From Hyalella azteca (Eukaryota; Arthropoda; Malacostraca; Amphipoda; Hyalellidae): a DNA stretch of 64,000 nucleotides. Positions 22,398 through 33,700 of this stretch are shown here, in pieces. Numbering within the stretch: position 1 is the stretch's first letter; every line of letters begins with the position of its first letter. Both the position numbers and the translations under genes were made by a program. Where the stretch lies: positions 434,001-498,000 of the forward strand of contig NW_025942288.1 of the NCBI RefSeq assembly GCF_000764305.2. Direction: 5' to 3'. The notes below the pieces were generated by a model. The model saw nothing but the letters and a program-made list of their open reading frames with translations. It was not told the DNA's origin and did not search any database.

Positions 22398-23369
22398 GTG
22401 TGTACCTGTCCTATTAGGAGTTTACTCTTTTTGTACTCGCACGCTTAACCAATCCTTGTAGGTATACTTCCTCCGCGGTGCCTCGTATCCGTCCGTTGGT
22501 ACACGTGATGTACGTAGGTGTAGTAATTAAAAAATGTCAAGGCAAACCCTTCAATTGCTATTCTCTTAAACGTGGTCTAACTATATCATTTCGAAAACTA
22601 CCCGATCAAATACCATGCACCAATAAATTTATTTTTTTTTCTTCAAGTGCATTTCGCCCTAATGCCACTAAAACGTAAGAGTGTGGCATAAAATGCCAGA
22701 GTGGCATAAAATGGCCTGCTATATCTCCATCACTGTTCCTAGCGATCTCCATTCGAATTTAAGAAAGTCTTGAGTGCTTACAAATAAGGAATTCAAATTT
22801 TTGGATTTTGCTAGGCTGTTACATTTAAAATAATTTCGAGCAGCAATTTCTAACCGTGAGTTGATAATTGGTACACATCAATGTACTAAGCCAATATACA
22901 AGAACTAATATTTATTGATTACCCACTTCGAAATAAATAAATAGCACAGTCAATAATCGCTGTTCAAAGCATCGTCCGTTAATAAATTTCGTATAATAAT
23001 AGTGATGCATATTAGAGGAAGGTCATACATGCAGTATGCGCATGCGTTGGTTATAAATTAAATAAAAGTAATAGTTGTATGACTATGACTGGCATCTGCG
23101 TTAAATCGGAAAGACAAGGCCGGTCACCAATTTTAGACATCGCATAATTCTTATAGCTTTGCTGTGGTTTCGAACCCGCAGCTCACTCCTCCAATCTGTC
23201 CGTTCTCGATCACCCGGCCACCTCGCCGATTTTGACCAGAACTGTCACAGGAGCATGCAGGCATGGTCCCCGCAAACTGTACGAAGTCCCAACACCCTGG
23301 CTCTTGGGTCTTGTGTTGGGACTTATCACCCCGACATATAATATATGAGTAAAAATTGATCAAAATTTT

Positions 23370-23572
23370 ATTTGTCATGTCGTTCGGTTTGTTCATGGCT
23401 AGTTTGTTCATCGCGTCGTTCCTGTGGCCGCACACGTGGCTGCTGTACCTGGTGTCGGTGGTCGCGGGTCTCGGAGCTGCCCTCATCTGGACCGGCCAGG
23501 GCAACTACCTCACCCTCATGTCCGAGGACGCCACGATAACAAGGAACTCTGGCATCTTTTGGGCCATGTTGC
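23370..23572 (+). pseudogene. UNC93-like exon C (TM4, GQGNYLT motif)
   Basis: One open frame: FGLFMASLFIASFLWPH, LLYLVSVVAGLGAALIWTGQ, GNYLTLMSEDATITRNSGIF. WTGQG(N/A)YLT is the most conserved UNC93 motif. The left splice site is unclear; a normal GT donor is missing at the right end, where a 23-bp minisatellite begins and offers only caggcgagt (a possible GC donor), repeated. Confidence 0.75.
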
Positions 23573-23642
23573 CGTGCAGGCGAGTGATGTGTTGCCGTGC
23601 AGGCGAGTGATGTGTTGTCGTACAGGCGAGTGATGTGCTGCA
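23566..23642. repeat. 23-bp minisatellite at the exon C border, 3 copies
   Basis: gttgccgtgcaggcgagtga-like units occur three times. The first unit includes the last codons of exon C, so the exon/intron border itself has been multiplied. Confidence 0.85.
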
Positions 23643-24159
23643 GTGAAAAGAATAAAACATTAATCCCACCAGAAGTTGCTGCGGCAAAATAAATAATTAC
23701 TTATGAGCCGTAGTTGGCTCTGAAATTCTTGACATGTGAAAGTTCACATCATTTTGTTTCCTGGACAGATTTTCTTCCATAGAATAAATTACAATATATT
23801 AATTTGCATGTCCGCGATAGGTTGTACCCATGAATTAGAAATAATATATCATTTATACATTTTCAGAAGTATGTAGTTATTTATTATGAATCTCTTCACT
23901 GGGCCACAAATTTAACCTTAACCCTTAAAGACTGCATAATTTGTACAACTTTGTTATCATATGCTGTGTGCATGTATAGTTTAGCCTACGCAGGTCGACA
24001 AGAGTTGTTACTAATGGAGTGCAACCCCATCCTACGTATGTATATCTACCTACAGCCTCCGAGCTGAGAATATTAATTGGCTTAGCGACGCGACCAACCT
24101 CACCATAAAAAACTTTAAATCTGCTTGGGCCATGAGCCCTTAGGTGTTCCTACCAAAAA

Positions 24160-24336
24160 TATGTAGTGCAGTACGGTGTTCTTACAAATCCCGTATCGTG
24201 CAGCATAGCGTTCTTGCAAATACTGTATCATGCAGCATGGAATTCTAACCAAAACTGTGTCACGCAGCATGGTGTTCTAACCAAAACTGTGTCACGACTC
24301 ACGCAGCATGGTGTTCTAACCAAAACTGTGTCACAG
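24160..24336. repeat. 31-41-bp minisatellite before exon D, about 5 copies
   Basis: Units contain gtgttctaaccaaaactgtg and cagcatgg; the two left units are diverged. The last unit ends in tcacag, the acceptor of exon D, so copies of the acceptor region are stacked upstream of it. Confidence 0.85.
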
Positions 24337-24600
24337 GTGTTCGGCAACATCTTCGTGTTCGTATAGTGCCGAGGCCAAGAAGTTTTAAACGCAGACACCC
24401 CGGCACCGGCTTCGTGGTCTTCATTTCCCTGACGGCCGTGTCTGTGGCAGGGACGCTCGTGCTGCTTCTCCTGCCCAAGCCGGGATCACAATCCGGCAGA
24501 TCAGATGCCATCGAGTTCCCCTGCTAAAAAGTTTATGAAAGCGTCAAGTTTTTTGTTACCAAAGACATGCTTCTGTTTTCCGTCACGTTCTTCTACACGG
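24337..24600 (+). pseudogene. UNC93-like exon D (TM5-7), two stops
   Basis: Acceptor gtcacag, end TACACG|G before gtttgt. VFGNIFVFV is followed by TAG where the family usually has Gln (a single C-to-T change would explain it). After a frame change TGFVVFISLTAVSVAGTLV and IEFPC follow, then TAA, then KFFVTKDMLLFSVTFFYTG. Confidence 0.75.
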
Positions 24601-24639
24601 GTTTGTCATGTTTTCTATTTTAAGAGCCAATCACTTTTT

Positions 24640-24960
24640 AGCTCATTTTCTCATTAATGGAAACAAAGGCGCTATTGTGCTCGTTATGTCCGTCAGTCTG
24701 TCCGCTTGTCCGTCCGTCTGTCCGTGACTTCACGTTTTCGTCAACGAGAAAATGGGCTCTCTGTCACTCACTGCAGTGAGTACTGAGTTATATTTCTTTT
24801 ATTACAACAATTCCCTTTAACTTCACTTCTTGTTGTTTGTTTGTTTCTTTGTCTGCCACAAAACTTATAATCAATATTTAACACACTTCTACCTCTCAAA
24901 TCGATCTGAAATTTTGCACACTTGCGTAATGATGGAGACAATGCATGAATCAATTGAAAG
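24640..24960 (+). repeat. Dispersed repeat with (GTCC)n core
   Basis: gctcattttctcattaatgg, then gtgctcgttatgtccgtc with a stuttering gtcc/gtct run, then tccgtgacttcacgttttcg, then gtcactcactgcagtgagta. A tail with gaaattttgcacacttgcg is also common in arthropod versions of this repeat. It matches 40036-40180 and, poorly, 13222-13340. It abuts the end of the UNC93 relic. Confidence 0.75.
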
Positions 24961-26550
24961 AATAAATAATTTTTAGAATATAATTATTTTAATATTAAAA
25001 AGTAAAAACAATTTTGTCTGCTTCAAATCTTATAATCGACTTTTAACAGACGGAGAGCGTGAGACCGCCTGATTGATTGGACTTCAAGTAGATCTTAATG
25101 TTTTACCATAGTAAAACCTTGAAATTAAAAAATTAATTCGAAATTACACTAAAATTATGTAAAGTTTAAAAATTGATTAATTTAATTAATTTAAATAATT
25201 AAATTAATAAATTAACCATTTTCCATCTCCGATGTACCATCAAATAGAAATTAATAGTAATCTGATTGTCAGAACCATGCATGAATTTTAAGCCTCATTC
25301 TTATATTAACTTTTGAGTTCACATCCGAAAGCTCCATGACTTACTGATTAAAACTTATTGTCCAATGATATTTTAGTGATCCCAGTGATCCCAAATTGGG
25401 AGTCATTCATTTTATAAGGGTTCATGTCGCGTTCATTCTCATTTAGGTTTATAAGCCACAAGCAGATTCAACTAATTTTCTTAAAAATTTTTAATAATAA
25501 GCTTGTTGGATAATAATAAAACAGTAGCGTGGTACATAAACTATTAGAAGGCATTGCAATATTGTGGGTGCTCATGTATTACAGTAGCAGCTTCTTGTTT
25601 TTACCCCTCTACAAATCTAACCCAAAATTCAGCTTCGTTCATAATTTGGTGCATACGATACCCCACTTGTAAAACGTGAAAGATTAACGATGGCTGACAT
25701 TCCAATATGCTTCAGACTCTCTCTTTGACTTTAAAATGAATAATTTTTTACTATAAAGCTTTTAACATTTTTAATGTATGGAGAGTAATTTGACACCAAA
25801 TGCGATGACGGTCGGTAAATGCCGAATATTCCTCCTCTCTGATATATTATGAAGTCATGAATTGCTTATTGGATAAGTGGTAGTTATGAAACAATTAAAT
25901 TTTTTACTACTACAGTGGCAGCTTTTCGAGGACTTGATTGCAGGACGGTCATTTAGAGTTTGTAATGTTGTAGTCTCCGATAAATCTTTCTTTAATCCGT
26001 TTGAAAAGAAAGTTTATTTTTATTGGTAGGCTACACTATTTCAGCATTGAGAGCCTGGCTATCATGAATATTGGTATTGATTCAAATTATTAAATTAATT
26101 ATGAGAAGACCATTTCCAGAATCGTGGTCATGGGGATGCTAATGAGAACCCGTACGTATCAAACGTATCAAGTGTACTTGAAACATTAGATTAGAAGCGT
26201 ATTCGCTTCTGCATTTTGTGGTGACAGCGGTGTCAATGGAAAATGGTATGTATTCATAAATTACCGTGACGATAAACAACTATGTTAATTTAAATTTGGA
26301 CGATTAGATCTATATTTAATTTACAAGGAAAAATTTGTATGATTTGGTATAGCGTTTATGCAAGTTAGATTGAAATATTTAGGAATACTGTGGAGCTAAT
26401 TCGTATTTTTTTGCAAATCAAGTTTAAGAGTTTTTGACCAATATATATAAAGCTTGGGTTTAATAGTATTTTAGTCCGAACTATCCTGATATATAGGAAT
26501 TATCCGAACTATTATAAGAATCCTGATGAAAAATCAAAGTAGAATGTGGT
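24961..26550. other. No gene recognised
   Basis: Very AT-rich, with a near-palindromic aattaatttaattaatt run at about 25165-25215. No splice-bounded coding segment was seen. Confidence 0.4.
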
Positions 26551-26599
26551 TATTTGTTTGCTACGATCGGTATTGCCTCTCAATTTCTCGAAATGTTTC

Positions 26600-27612
26600 A
26601 AACTTCTATTTTGAAAAAGCGGAAGGCATTTGATTCCGCGCCCTGTCAACTTGCACTTCGATCTCGTTTTCTCTGCAGTGACCGAGAGTCGAGACACCGA
26701 GTGAATCACCAGTTTGCTGACAGACGTCGTGAGGGTGTGACGTCTCGCTCGGTGTTTCGGTTTCAGCCGCAAGCTGCAGTTGACGCCTTTAATCCAGTTC
26801 ATTTTCGAAGCAAAGGACGAATTATGAAAAACTGCTGTAACTAAATAATTCCTTATCGATTCTAACAAGTGCCGTGAGATGTTGCATCGTTAGTGAATCT
26901 GTTAGGGAGATTTTTTGAAGAGTTTGCGTTGGTATCGATTAGTGTCGGCTGGCTACGGCGCTTGTGCTCACGAGATATATTTAAAACTTGTAAACATTTT
27001 CTGTCACTAAGCATATTAGAAGTGCACGATTTGTTCATCAAACAGAATCATTCAACCAATCTAGAAGGAAAATATTTCTACCCTTTGTGTGGCCCAACGT
27101 GATCAGGACGTCGGAATCGTGAACGTGCTCCATTTTTTCACGTGCTACCTAAACACCACCCCGGCATTATTGTGATTGTTTGGTTCGTCGTAGATCCTGG
27201 TGTCTTGTGAAATTGATACACTTGCTAATGAACTGCTGACTTATCCTAGTAAATTGTGAAGTTTTTATCGATAGTATAAATCTAGTAAAAATCGTTAACG
27301 TAGATGCAAGAGCGTGCTAAGATTGTTGTCTCGCATACTACCTATGCTATGGTGTTTATAGTAATGCTTTGTTAGCTGTATGAAATGAATATTCAATTGT
27401 ATTCTTCCAGTTCCTGAACATCGGTAAGCTTGTCAATAGACCAGCTTCATTAGTGCATGACGCTCATGAATAAATAATCGATTAGACGTTCGATGCCTAC
27501 TTGAAACTTTGAAAATTGGTTAAGATATTTGAAGTATCGAGACGTGACTTGGCTTCAAGCATGCTAGGAGAATAACGGCGGCACACGGGAGAGCTGTTGA
27601 GCTCCTGACACG
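26600..27612 (+). promoter_or_regulatory. Probable promoter and 5' UTR of the spectraplakin transcript
   Basis: GC content and CpG density rise at about 26630-26790, with two TGACGTC/GACGTC-like sites (cagacgtcg, tgacgtctcg). The following 800 bases up to the ATG hold no long frame. An in-frame TGA lies at 27598-27600, so translation cannot start further upstream on this exon. Promoter elements such as TATA are not clear; the call rests on position and composition. Confidence 0.35.
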
Positions 27613-27712
27613 ATGGAGCTCGACCGTCGAGCACTGGATGAATGGGCGAAGGATAAACCGCTCAGTATCCTTCAGCTGGATCCTGCAGACCGAGCTGTCC
27701 TCAAAATTGCAG
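27613..27712 (+). CDS. shot: Spectraplakin (shot/MACF1/dystonin family), N-terminal coding exon
   Basis: ATG at 27613 (in-frame stop 12 bases upstream) opens 33 codons, MELDRRALDEWAKDKPLSIL then QLDPADRAVLKIA, ending phase 1 at donor GCAG|GTAAAA. LDPA(D/E)RAVL(R/K)IA, followed across the splice by an Asp-Glu-Arg-Asp stretch, is the linker immediately before the first calponin-homology domain in spectraplakins. These giant proteins crosslink actin filaments and microtubules at cell junctions and in axons. Phase 1 with G fits the expected Asp codon across the junction. The downstream exons are not in the window, so the first intron exceeds 36 kb; long 5' introns and alternative N-termini are known for this family. 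The first 20 residues are an isoform-specific start without a known motif. Confidence 0.7.
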
Positions 27713-30700
27713 GTAAAATATTCAACCTTTGCCTGTATAGGTAAATTTTGATCGAACTTTAAAGTGAAAGAAACTAATGGGAAGAGAGCTTATGTGTTAC
27801 GTTTTACTTGAAGCCTGCAGTTTCAATTCTGTTCTTGTTGCCATCCTCACTCTTAAATACTGGTGGCTATTTAAACTAAATTTCCATTTGGGTACTTGCA
27901 TGGTTGTAACAATGTCTTCATTTGCGAAACATTTTTATACTTTGCTATTAATTATAAGCGAACGAATGCCTATTCAAAGTCCGCAACATTCTTTTCATTT
28001 TAAATCTTCCGTCCTTAGTCCCGTTTGCAGCATCTTCAGCTCAGGCAACTTGAAGCCTTGAAATTGATCTTCATTGCTGTTTTCATCATGAGCTGCTTAC
28101 ATCTGCTTGTGCAGCTGCTGCTCATGCCGCCGCATCAATGACAGCCGCCATGTCGGCAGCTCTGCATTGGAGCCTCTTTCCGTACACAGCTGCTAACGGC
28201 AGCTGTTAACGGCGGATGCAGTTGTTGATAGTGCTGCCAGCTTACAGATGTGCATGCATTCCTTGCTAGGACTTATGCTTTTTCTGGGGCTCATGCAGGG
28301 GAGATGGAAGATGAAATCTTGATTAAAATTCAGTTAACGAACTGAGTTTGAATTTTGAGTAAAGTTGCAACTCCATTCATAAATTTTTAGCTTACTGACC
28401 AGCTATTTAAAATTTATAGATAGTATCCGTTTCGTGTTTCGAAAAACTATGCTGGAATTTTTTTATTTTGTTATTAGATTTCCTTTTTTCGAAAGAAAAT
28501 AATCGGTAATTTCATGGAAATTGCGTCGAAAAGTAACTGACTGCGACTACCAAACACACCAATATTATTTTATCCATGTGACATTTTGGTAATCATTTTA
28601 ACGTTCTTATTTCCGTTATGCACGTTGCCGGAGCTATGTTGCCGTGGTGCCAAGCTAACTATACGAAATGATTGTGTGTGTGAATACCGTCTGTACAAAA
28701 TGATTGGGTGTGTGCTTGCCGATTGTACAAAATGATAATTGGGTATGTACATGCCACCTTGTACGTGCCAACTGCACAGTGCACACGGCACCCGGACGTG
28801 TCACGTGTCGCGCGCTAGGAGGTGCCAAGATGTTCGTGGCACTTCGTTGCGTGCTTGCCGGTGAATGCCGAGCATACGGCTATGCAGTGATTATAAAATT
28901 ACCCCCAAATGATCCTATTCATTTTACTTTTCGATTTATTAAGGAACTAAATTTTACTACTAATGCTTTGTCTGACTTAATATTTTCCGGCAAATGAGCA
29001 AGTGGCTGTACAGTGCTTACCCCCAATTGAGTGCTGTGCCTGCAGTCACTCCTGGGCGATGGCACTTAGCCATCGCATGCTTGCGTGGCACTCCGGGCAG
29101 AAGCGGGGCGTGGCATTCGCCATGCAGTGGCACCAAAGCTGCTTATTTTCCATCGATCTCAATGATCGTTGAACAGTACATTGGCCTTTGCATTGTCTTA
29201 TTATGCTCTTTCGTTCTGAGTTGAATATAGCGTTGAAGCTACTCGCTGACTTTACACAGTTCGCTGATCGAACAATGGTACATGGATGATGAACTGTCAT
29301 AGTCAACTCCCGGCTTTAAAAAATAGTTTGCCGATTATTTCTCAGCTTCAATAAATTTTGACAACCGTTTATTATAGAATCTGTTGGCAACCGACCACAT
29401 AGTGTCATGTGTATCTTTTGAAATTAATGCTCTAATCGAAATCATTACGTCAGATCTCGTCATTTTGTATGCGTTCTGTAGCCCAACTTCTCTTCATGTT
29501 GTCTGCAATAGTTTACATTTTGAAATTAATCTCGCTGCATGTTCGGCTTATCTTCAGTTTTTTATAAAGCTAACTTTAAGTACACATAGCTGTCTGCGTA
29601 CACATATCTGTCTGAGTTGAGCTGTCTATGTATTAATTTCTTCATTTCATCGATTTCATTGTATTCACTTATTTGGGTTTGCTTCTGTTTTAAACACATT
29701 ATCTATTCAAATTTATATCAGTGCCATTTCCCAGAGAAAGGCTTATTCCAGTTCCAAGCAATGATAGAAGCCTGCACTAATAATGATATTCTGTCGTATG
29801 ATGAACGTGAAGGCAAAAACGTGATAGCGAAATTAATGTTCCGCTCAACAATTGATGTCATGACGCTTGCTACTGCAAGGATTGGAATCGCATAGACTGG
29901 ATGAGCTTCTACGCGCAACTTGCTCCGATCTGGTCAATTTTTTTGAGAAAATTTAACGACAGTTTCCTACATATTACAAAACATGTTACAAATATTAAAT
30001 TATTTCCTTGGCTTTGATTAACGATGAGGTGTTGAAGTCAATAGTCGGATAATTATTCTGCCAGAATTTACAAAGATTGAGTAGGTTGATGGATAATTTT
30101 ATGATACACTTGCCCTATTGCACGAGCTGCCTATGGTATGGTGAAGTGTGTTGAGTGCGAGCTTATCTTAGGTAGAATGATAGGGAGTATAGAGGTTCGT
30201 TATCTCACCGTCACATTAGGAAAATTGTCTCTACGACTACAGACCTGAAGATAAGAGCACCGACAAGAGTTTTTTAAGGGGTAAGGGAGGCAATGAAAGC
30301 GTGCATTACATTATCGACATCACAATCTAAGAGTCCATTCTTGGGTTAATCGTGCCTAAAACTGTCTGATTAAATGCTAATGTCTCATATTCATTCGTGA
30401 ATTTGAGACATTCGTGCATCGAGACATTCGTCCAATGAGGCATTCACGCATTTGTGAAGAATACTGTGTTCGGTACGCTGCCTATATGCTCGGAGTCCTA
30501 CAACTAGGGAAAGTCTCAGCGAGAATGTCGCTTGCGAGGCTTCGCGCGCGGGATATCCGATACCATGAAGGGATATCTATACGTGAACTACTATGCACTG
30601 CATGCCGTCCTTGAGGTGCTATTGTTACTGGCCACCGTGAGCTTGCTGATACATTTTTTATGCATTCATTACGTTCATGATTGCGTTACATTAAGAAATG

Positions 30701-33700
30701 AAATTAAGTGAACGGATCCCTGCTGCATACTGGCCCTATTTTTTAATTGTTTTAGATAAATTTGGGGAAAATTTACCAGATAAGCATAGGCATTGCTACA
30801 TTTATCACAGCATTCAAATCTACTTCTCAGACGTTTTATGATGATTAGATAGTTTTTCTTCAAAATTAAACTCCCGTTTATTTTCTCTTAAAACATATAT
30901 ATTTTCATCTTGCTCAAAATCCCCCTTGCCCCATCTTCCTTATCCCTTTCTCCCTCGTATGCTCTACCGCCCTCGCCCCAGCAATGAGCAGGCACTGTAG
31001 CGTGGACGTGATTTGAACGCTCTAGCAGCGCGCCGCCTTACAGCACACTGCTACTCCCATGACATTGAACTTGATCGTGACCTCTAAACTCATCGCACCG
31101 CGGTTGTGAACCAAATGATCTCACGATAAGGAACTGGCGTCCAAGTAGTCAACAGGTTTGATGAATGGAACTTATTTCATAACACAGCTAACGTAGTTCA
31201 AACATAAGTATTACCAATTGAACATGTTTTAAAGCATGACAGTGCCCTTGGTTGTTTCCATCATGTTTGCATGATCGAGTTGTTCGTATTTGACTCAATG
31301 TTCACACAAAGCTCTACAGGAGCACGTCATGGATGCTCGTCTAAATTTATACGGAGTTCATTGTATGCGACATTTATATAGACATAAGAACCACCAAAAA
31401 AATAACTTCGCGCTGCAGTTGATGATTAGGATTGCAACGGTCCTAGTGCACTTAAAGATTTCTCAATCATGTCAAGCATCTTGGTAAGTGTTGAAATCTT
31501 TTGCTTGCTTCGGACGTGTCCATTTAATGTTGATACCATGAAAATTAAGATTTATTTTCACAATTCTTACCGCAAACAGGTATGGTGGAATTTAATTATT
31601 AAATATTCATTGTATTTGGTATGTAGTTACTTGCCTCTTGATCGATCAACTTGCATCCAGTATTAAATATTGCAAACAAATAATCGAGAACGATATTTTC
31701 AGTCTTGCACAAACATTTACGGACTAAATACAGTGTTCTTTGGCATCTGGGCTGTGTCGCAATCTCGTCAGCATCGTTCCTAGTACGGCATGCGATTATC
31801 GGCATGACGGTATTTTATATTCCGACATCATGACCTAACATGGCCACGCTCGTTCTCATGCTAATGGCTCACTCTGTCTTTCCACTTTGTTGCTGTTGGC
31901 GAAAGGGTCACACAGTGTAGAATGTATACATATTAAGGAAAGTTTTTTCGGCTGGTAGGGTCATACAGTGTAGAATTGTATAGAAACTTTTTTTTTGCTG
32001 CTAGTCGTTCTTCTAATTTTATTCGGAATGAGAAAATCAACTCAATTTCTACATCAACTGCCGTTGTTTTTCCTTTGATGATTTATGTTTCTATGCAATA
32101 TCGTTATTTTTTATGATATTTCTTTAATTTATATCGAACTTATTAACATCGACCGCGTATACGCTCCGACTGCAACTGTATCTGCTTCACGTATTCGATG
32201 ACTACTAAAAAAGAAATCATCGGTGAAATTTTTGATAACGTAATGATTTCACTGGTATTTTTCTTCTGTACCTTAATCTGAATTTGATATGATAAAGAAA
32301 GCTGTAATTCTGGCTTAATTGTTTGTTTGCCGAGGAATATTATTTTCTTGGAAGGTTTGAATTATGAGTTACATTTTCGGTTCAAATTTCCTCTTTTTCT
32401 CGTTGCTTTCTATAGAATATGGGCATTTCATACTGATTTGAACTGACTCCATTCACAATATGAATATTATGCTTCGCATTTGAAAATTCATTCTCATTTC
32501 CCACTTTGTCATGCGTTACTCACAGTAAAATCTATACGAAAAAAACGTAATCCCGAATCAACTCTTTTATCTCATCCCTTAATATTGAAATTCTGTGTAG
32601 GTAAACAATAAGTCGTTGTTAAGACATAACGAGTAAGGTAATCAGTAATCATCGAGACATTTCAGGTTGTATTGTAGGCTTTACAGCTTCTGGTGTGCGT
32701 GAGAATGCGGTGATGAAGGCGTGGTCGGACCTCTTAGGGAATTGCTTTGGGTCCCGTCCTGTACGTGTGGTCTGGCGTTCCTGTTTCCGTTACTGCTGTA
32801 TCTTCATTATTAACGGATTATTGTTCTTCACTAAATATTGTGAGCAAAATTTCCTACAGAATTTACTCCTTTCCAAAACAGTCTGTTTCCGATGCATTTT
32901 ATGGGGTTAGTTTGCAGTTTACTTCAATATATTTATGTGAATAATAAATACTTGTCATGTATCCGATCATGAGTTTAGTATTGTCAGTTAAATTCATTCC
33001 CAGAAGCTAGCTCTGTAAGACAAGATTTAACCTTTTTTATAACTATAAATTAATTATATAATTCGTCTAATAATAATATGGCTTTCAGTTGTTGCGCAAA
33101 TAAAATAAAACGAATATTTTTTTTATGTGTTACTCACACGAAGGGAATTCCTACTAAATTTGTCATCATAGCGCCTCTGAATTGTGTGCAAATGGACATT
33201 TTAAATCTGGATATGCAGTTGACGATTGATAAAGGAAGTCCGCGTTATCTGCGCTATCTGTTACGGTATCGCGCTACGCATGCCGCATAGTTGCAGTTAT
33301 AGGGCTTGACCAATATGTCCCTTTTATTTTATATCTTCTTTTTATTTTATTGTCAAACTCATGATTATAATGCCGGTTACTTTTTTTGGCCGTATATCTC
33401 AGTATTTTTTCCAAATGTATTGTGAATTTAAAACAACCTGCTTAATTTATTTGCTCACCCTCGTTTGTATAATTTTTTTGCTCAAAGGACGGCTATATTT
33501 CTCATGGATCTATGAACTTGAATGTTCTTAGTGTCTGCGGTTAGTATTACTTAAGGACGCTCTTGAACTTTTGGCGATTAGTGATTATTAGCGTTCGATT
33601 TAACGTATTACTATCGACTATCAATCAAGTCGCATTTTCTCCACTAAGCTTATTGTGTGCGAATTTTCGGGCTTGGACCGCGTATTCTTTCGTCACTAAG

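Larger units (their letters stand above)
21729..24600 (+). pseudogene. UNC93-like transporter pseudogene, four exons
   Basis: Four plus-strand segments follow the order of UNC93 proteins (major-facilitator-like, 11-12 TM; regulators of potassium channels or of receptor trafficking). They read: GFAFMLI ... TSFQTQGYMQ (21729-21843); VVIDSIHKEYPSF, YVSLAIIYTVVAIANWFAPS (22236-22397); VVAGLGAALIWTGQGNYLTL, ITRNSGIFWAML (about 23370-23572); VFGNIFVFV, TGFVVFISLTAVSVAG, KFFVTKDMLLFSVTFFYTG (24337-24600). Lesions: a duplicated atct (21804-21811) shifting the frame, a small deletion at SF/GYVS in the second segment, a TAG after FVFV, a frame change within the last segment, and a TAA after IEFPC. Exons before and after are absent. 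Codons are GC-rich at third positions, so decay is fairly recent. Assembly errors could cause some shifts but not both stops. Confidence 0.8.

Noticed and set aside
30985..31060. A true tRNA gene on the minus strand
   Set aside because: B-box-like bases are present, but I could not fold a cloverleaf with an acceptor stem; at most a SINE head.
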